64,000 nucleotides of DNA from assembly GCA_016801885.1 (NCBI GenBank), contig CM028886.1, positions 17,283,366 through 17,347,365 of the forward strand. The letters run 5' to 3'. This DNA is from Toxotes chatareus (taxonomy: Eukaryota; Chordata; Actinopteri; Toxotidae). Each line of letters starts with the position of its first letter. The first letter of the stretch is position 1. Under the pieces are notes generated by a model that searched no databases, was not told the origin of the DNA, and was given only the letters and a program-made list of their open reading frames with translations. A program made the position numbers and the translations under genes. Of the stretch, positions 59,987 through 64,000 are shown in pieces.

Positions 59987-60138
59987 TCACTTGACGTCAC
60001 AGAGCAGTGCCACACCCCGTAGGATCCAGTACTCTGGAGAAAGCGAAGTCTTCAGATCTATAGCTGTGATGTAATTCATGTCTGTCCTAACTGGCTTCTT
60101 GTAGATTGGACAGGAGTAGAGGCGAGAATCCTTCACAC
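59987..60138 (-). CDS. dnah5: dnah5 last coding exon (49 codons plus stop)
   Basis: After a gccgcag acceptor, GT completes a glycine codon, followed by VKDSRLYSCPIYKKPVRTD, MNYITAIDLKTSLSPEYW and ILRGVALLCDVK, then TGA. The PIYKKP and terminal CDVK are hallmarks of the gamma-type axonemal heavy chains. Confidence 0.97.
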
Positions 60139-63100
60139 CTGCGGCATAGAAAAATAGAAGAAAATCAAAAACAGCAACTTGATCACGTTATCTTTCAGTG
60201 TACTCTCAATCACCCATAATGACAAAGTGAAAACGTGTTTTTAGCTGTGGCACAAATTGTACAACAAATTGCGGTCAGTTTCCTCCTTTTTGCTTTAATG
60301 ATCCTAGAGATTTACTGAGAACTTGATTGGAGTCCACCTGTGGCAGAATCAATTGATTGGACATAGTTTAGAAAGGCACAGAGCTCTGTATGTATATAAA
60401 ATGTCTCTATTCTCTGTAGATTGCAGGGGCATGCGTATAAAACCATTTCTAAAGCTTTAAATGTTCAACATGTTTTCCCTCTGTCATTATGGCTTACTGA
60501 GGGCAGATCAATGGGGAGAAAAGGGGCAATTTTATCCATTGTAAAAAAAATTAACTGTGCAAAAAGTGAAAAGGTCTGAACACTTTCTGAAGCCACTGGA
60601 AATCTATGTGAGCACCCACTGGGACACCCAGCTGTGCTAAACAAAACATCCATTATGCTCAAGTCATGCAAATAATCCAAATTAGGAGAACATGTGGTTA
60701 TTTACCACTACTCCCACAGCACCACAACCAGCAATCCTTGTTGAGTGTGTCTTCAGATATGATATACTGAGATGTAACTAATCTCTCTGAAGGAAGCCAC
60801 AATTAAGTAGAAGGGTTTTCAAGACTCTCATGCATACCTACATATATGAGTGTCTCACACACTCATAGACGCTCTTGGAACCACTTGTCTAACGAAACAT
60901 CCCTCACCAGTCTCCTTTGCACTGACAGCAAAACAGTGGTCCAGTGAAAAAAGCTGGGAGGGTACAGAGTGTAAACCGCATTACGCGTATCATCAAGTCA
61001 TTTCCCAGGCAGCCTCGCTTGCAGGTGTCCGCAGGGGCCCATCTCTCTGCTGCCTGCCCGAATATAATCTGCTCTTATCCAAAACAAACGCAGTGCCACA
61101 TACTGCTGGTAATCTATTCCCAGGCAAAATAAATAGCATTTAGTCTGCTTGACATTTACATGTTACATCCATCCATTCTGAGTGACTGCATGGGATGTAA
61201 ACGTTCAGGAGAGAAGAGACAGACTGAGACACTGACAGACTAGAAAGATTGATCCTCTTAAGAAAGACATGATTAAAGCTTAGAGCACCATTGCCAGATT
61301 AGAGCCTTCTATTGAAACGTCTTCAAAAATCCACTTTGTTGAATTTTTGAAGGAAGCCTCCCTTCATCTAATGTTCTCGAATAATAAATCTCACCGTTAT
61401 TCTCAGCGTACATCCTAATCACAGGCATCATCTCGAAGAGAACTTTGGGTTTGGAGTCGATGAGCTTGCAGTTGCGGCGCTCCCAGCCCGCTCCCTCCAG
61501 GTACAGGCCGTAGACGTACACTCCCTCCGCAGGGGGTTGGGTGATGTCGTCCTTCATCCACCTGGTCACCTCATTGCACAGCACCATACGGTCCAGGGCC
61601 CAGCCCTTGTTGGCTCGGGTGATCTCCTGCGAGTGCAGGGACATGTTTGCAAGGTAAGGCAGTGATGTGAATGACAGAAATGACAGATTTGGCAACTGTT
61701 CCCCTACAGAAACAATAAATAAATAAATCAATTTTGATAACAGGATTGTAATAGAGGAACAATAAAAAAAGAAAAACACCATCAGGCAGAGAAGTGTACT
61801 CCATCGATGGTGTTGTTTTATGAGATGTAGTAACAAACAGAAAATAAATCTAATATGACTCGAAAAGAGCAAGGAGCAAGAGCAGAGTACACAAATAACT
61901 AAATGAAATGTGAGTATTGTATCCCTTCAGTCATTTTATCCTTTAAAAACAAGCAAAATCCTTACTGTAAAAAAACTGGACAGAAAGTGGCACATAACTA
62001 CTGAAGAGGACAGACACACAACAGATCTTATAAACAAGCCAGGACTTTCACCACATGTCACACACAGAGTCAGAGCCCCATGCAGACAGTCTGTGAAGCC
62101 ACTGGACCAAAGCTGCAATGTCTCTCCTGTGAAGCCCGTATACAAGATGAGACTGCTGCGTTTGGGAGCTAACACAGTAGTCCAACAAATCCCTGCTCAG
62201 CAAAACACAAAGTCTCCATCCACAATATTTTCTCTGCCTCTGAGCAACAGGGATTTTTCTCCAGAGTAGAATAAAATAAAAACAAGAGGGCGGTCAGATG
62301 TGCTGACACCAAAGCTTAACAATTTTCTATTCCTATTTCTACATAAATTGTAAAGTAAATTGATTTGTTGGCCCTGGAAACATACTTCAGCCTACAGATT
62401 TCTATTTCAGTTCATTTTAGCAGTTACAGTATATAATATCTGGATCACCACCAAATCCAGATTTACAAAAATGTCATGTCCCAAGGCCGCCAATCATCAC
62501 GGTTGAAGGTCTTGGAGATATTTTGCTGACAAATAAAAACACTTGCAGGACTAAAAATGGAAAAAAAAACTGCCCTGGTGGAGGCAGTAAAAGATGTAAA
62601 AGACTGATTTACTTCAAACTGCAAGCGAACTGCGATAGCGAAATGTTGTGGGTCTCTGAATAGCTAAGAATAGAAAAGCAAGACCTCCCCAGTAGGATGG
62701 ATGTATCATTAGCTCTACAGGAGAGACATTACACACTTCAGAAAATCTGAAGTACATAGGCAAAATACAACAAAACCAATGTCAAATATTCTTATTTTAT
62801 ATGTTTTAGACCATTTGTTTTATATGGTGCTGATTGGTTTAACTGGTTTCAACTGAATTTTAATGTTCTTGTAAGTGTTCAGTGTAGTTTACAGTTAAGA
62901 ACAAGCACAGATCAGAAAATGTTTCCATTCCAAGACAGTGAAGTGAAAAATGGGAAGAAGCTGCAAATGAGTATCAGCTACAGAGCACTTACTCTGAAAT
63001 CCAAATTATTATCATCACTTGTTGTTTTTTTTATGTTTTATATAAATGTAGATACATTTCTGGATATTTATAATATTGAATAATGAGCCCAACCATCAGG

Positions 63101-63519
63101 GACATTACTTGAGATTTGAACCAAGGGGGCTTAAACATTCAGATTGCATCTCTCTGTTGTATTCACTCCCACACATGAACATTAACTGGAATTCATTAGA
63201 AAACAAAGAAATATGTGTGTGCTTGCCTGCCACTATGCGTGTGGCTGTGTGCATGTGTGTGTGTGAGTGTTTGGATGTGGCCGTGTGCCTGCTTCTCCCT
63301 CCGTGTGCCATCTGGTCTCCTCCCCGGCGGTGGGTAAGTAGGTAGGTAGCCTGATGCCGTGTGTACCTGTCTCATGGCTGTCAGGAAGCCCTGCGGGTTG
63401 AAGAAGCCTGTCATCCAGAAGCAGTTGGGCCGCCCTTCAAAGATCCAAGCCTGGAACTGCCGGTTCCGCTCAAGCAACTCCGTGAACCAGAATCCCAGGG
63501 TGCTGGAGGCCCAGGATGC
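59987..63519 (-). CDS. dnah5: Axonemal dynein heavy chain 5, C-terminal end (3 exons, partial)
   Basis: Outer dynein arm gamma-type heavy chain, the motor that drives ciliary and flagellar beating. Only the last 178 residues lie in the window. They form the C-terminal domain after the AAA ring: WASSTLGFWFTELLERN, FFNPQGFLTAMRQ, EITRANKGWALD, EGVYVYGLYLEGAGW, KPKVLFEMMPVI, SCPIYKKPVRTD and LRGVALLCDVK before TGA at 59989-59987. The three exons join in frame (63519-63367, 61626-61395, 60138-59987). Match to recalled DNAH5 is closer than to DNAH8 (AGW, MPVIRMYAENN and CDVK rather than AAW, LPVLHIFAIN and CDIK). The gene continues beyond the right edge. It converges on adcy2. Confidence 0.92.
60139..61394 (-). 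other. dnah5: dnah5 last intron
   Basis: 1.26 kb, GT-AG on the minus strand. Contains the Tc1-derived miniature element at 60196-60598. The rest has no recognised feature. Confidence 0.9.
60196..60598. mobile_element. Tc1-derived non-autonomous element, 403 bp
   Basis: Begins CAGTG and ends CACTG. The right end, read on the minus strand, is cagtggcttcagaaagtgtt followed by cagaccttttcactttttgc, the typical fish/salmonid Tc1 inverted repeat. The left part has cccataatgacaaagtgaaa, the familiar Tc1 subterminal motif. Between them lies gagtccacctgtggcagaat, from the element's 5' untranslated part. The transposase gene is missing and the left outer repeat is largely deleted. No TA duplication is visible. 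Confidence 0.8.
61395..61626 (-). CDS. dnah5: dnah5 penultimate exon (77 codons plus one base)
   Basis: Begins EITRANKGWALD after ctcgcag and ends YAENN plus G at a gtgaga donor. Carries the dynein C-domain core EGVYVYGLYLEGAGWERRN and SKPKVLFEMMPV. Confidence 0.97.
61627..63366 (-). other. dnah5: dnah5 intron between third-last and penultimate exons
   Basis: 1.74 kb, AT-rich, GT-rich on the + strand near 63214-63270. No exon, RNA gene or recognisable repeat seen. Confidence 0.85.
63367..63519 (-). CDS. dnah5: dnah5 third-from-last exon (51 codons)
   Basis: Begins ASWASSTLGFWF after a cttttcag acceptor and ends TAMRQ at a gtacac donor, phase 0 at both ends. Contains the conserved ELLERNRQF and FEGRPNCFWMTGFFNPQGF segments. 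Confidence 0.95.
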
Positions 63520-64000
63520 CTGAAAAGCAAAGACAAACAACAACACGAACAAAACATTACGATGACACACTGAGAACTGTCATCCAGGAGGATCAGAGGA
63601 GAAGACAACAGGGAGACATAAAAAAAAAAAAAAAAAAGCAGTGTGAATCACCACGTGGCAAGAGCAAAAGAAAGAACTCAGCTCAACAGAATTAAAAAAA
63701 GATTAGAATAAAAAACAATAGAATGGAGGCAGTTGGAGAAAGCGCTGTAAGTAGAAAGCCCTTGTGTTACATCCGGGAAGCCACTCGGGTTTAAATTATT
63801 TTAATGATGTAATGTTTGTGAGAGCAGAGCTTGAATGCCAACAGAATGATTCAAATCTAAAGTTACGGGAAAAGTCATGTGGAGTCATACTTCTTTGTTG
63901 TTTTCTCTTGCACCAGCTCTCTCTGTTTTAATATTCTAGCAATTTCTTCAGATAAGTTTGTTTGTAAGACACGTTTTCATTCATCACAGAAATGGATCTG
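63520..64000 (-). other. dnah5: dnah5 upstream intron, cut by window edge
   Basis: Starts upstream of the cttttcag acceptor and shows no further exon. Contains an A run at about 63621-63637. The preceding dnah5 exon must lie beyond the right edge. Confidence 0.7.

Noticed and set aside
61571..61804. Second minus-strand frame across the dnah5 penultimate exon
   Set aside because: Out-of-frame shadow of the dynein exon.
1..64000. CRISPR arrays, bacterial operons, tRNA or rRNA genes, phage or defence systems
   Set aside because: None present. The window is a vertebrate locus with spliced genes and the repeats are eukaryotic transposons and microsatellites.

Overview
The window is vertebrate nuclear DNA, most likely from a teleost fish. 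The evidence is split genes with GT-AG and GC-AG introns, AT-rich introns full of (CA)n/(GT)n and homopolymer runs, and decayed Tc1/mariner, L1-like and miniature DNA transposons of fish type. No prokaryotic gene, operon, CRISPR array, tRNA or rRNA was seen.

Almost the whole window (3903-58137, + strand) is one gene, a complete adenylyl cyclase type 2 (adcy2). I could place 25 coding exons. Every junction keeps the reading frame and together they encode 1104 residues (recalled human ADCY2 is about 1091). Order along the protein: cytosolic N-terminus, six membrane spans (exons 1-4), C1a catalytic half (exons 5-9), C1b (exons 10-13), six more spans with an N-glycosylated outer loop (exons 14-19), and the C2 catalytic half (exons 20-25). 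The metal-binding aspartates (D302, D346) and the C2 purine/phosphate residues (K951, D1032, N1039, R1043) are all present, so the enzyme should be active. Two introns (5 and 11) appear to use GC donors. Introns 2 and 3 (13.7 and 11.3 kb) carry most of the repeats.

At the right end, on the - strand, are the last three coding exons of an axonemal outer-arm dynein heavy chain (dnah5-type): 63519-63367, 61626-61395 and 60138-59987, ending in the typical C-terminus CDVK-stop. The two genes converge tail to tail with 1.85 kb between stop codons. Their products are not known to act in one pathway; adjacency looks like ordinary synteny (in human both lie on 5p).

Non-genic content: about 3.4 kb upstream of adcy2 with a purine-rich block and a pyrimidine-rich block just before exon 1; a DD38E-type Tc1 transposase fragment and an L1-like reverse transcriptase fragment in intron 3; a MITE with about 42-bp inverted ends in intron 24; a 403-bp Tc1-derived miniature element in the last dnah5 intron; several microsatellites; and three perfect or near-perfect hairpins. 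I found no evidence of an undescribed multi-gene system. The items most worth checking are the two GC-AG introns, the altered G-beta-gamma contact motifs and the long open frame upstream of the adcy2 start.
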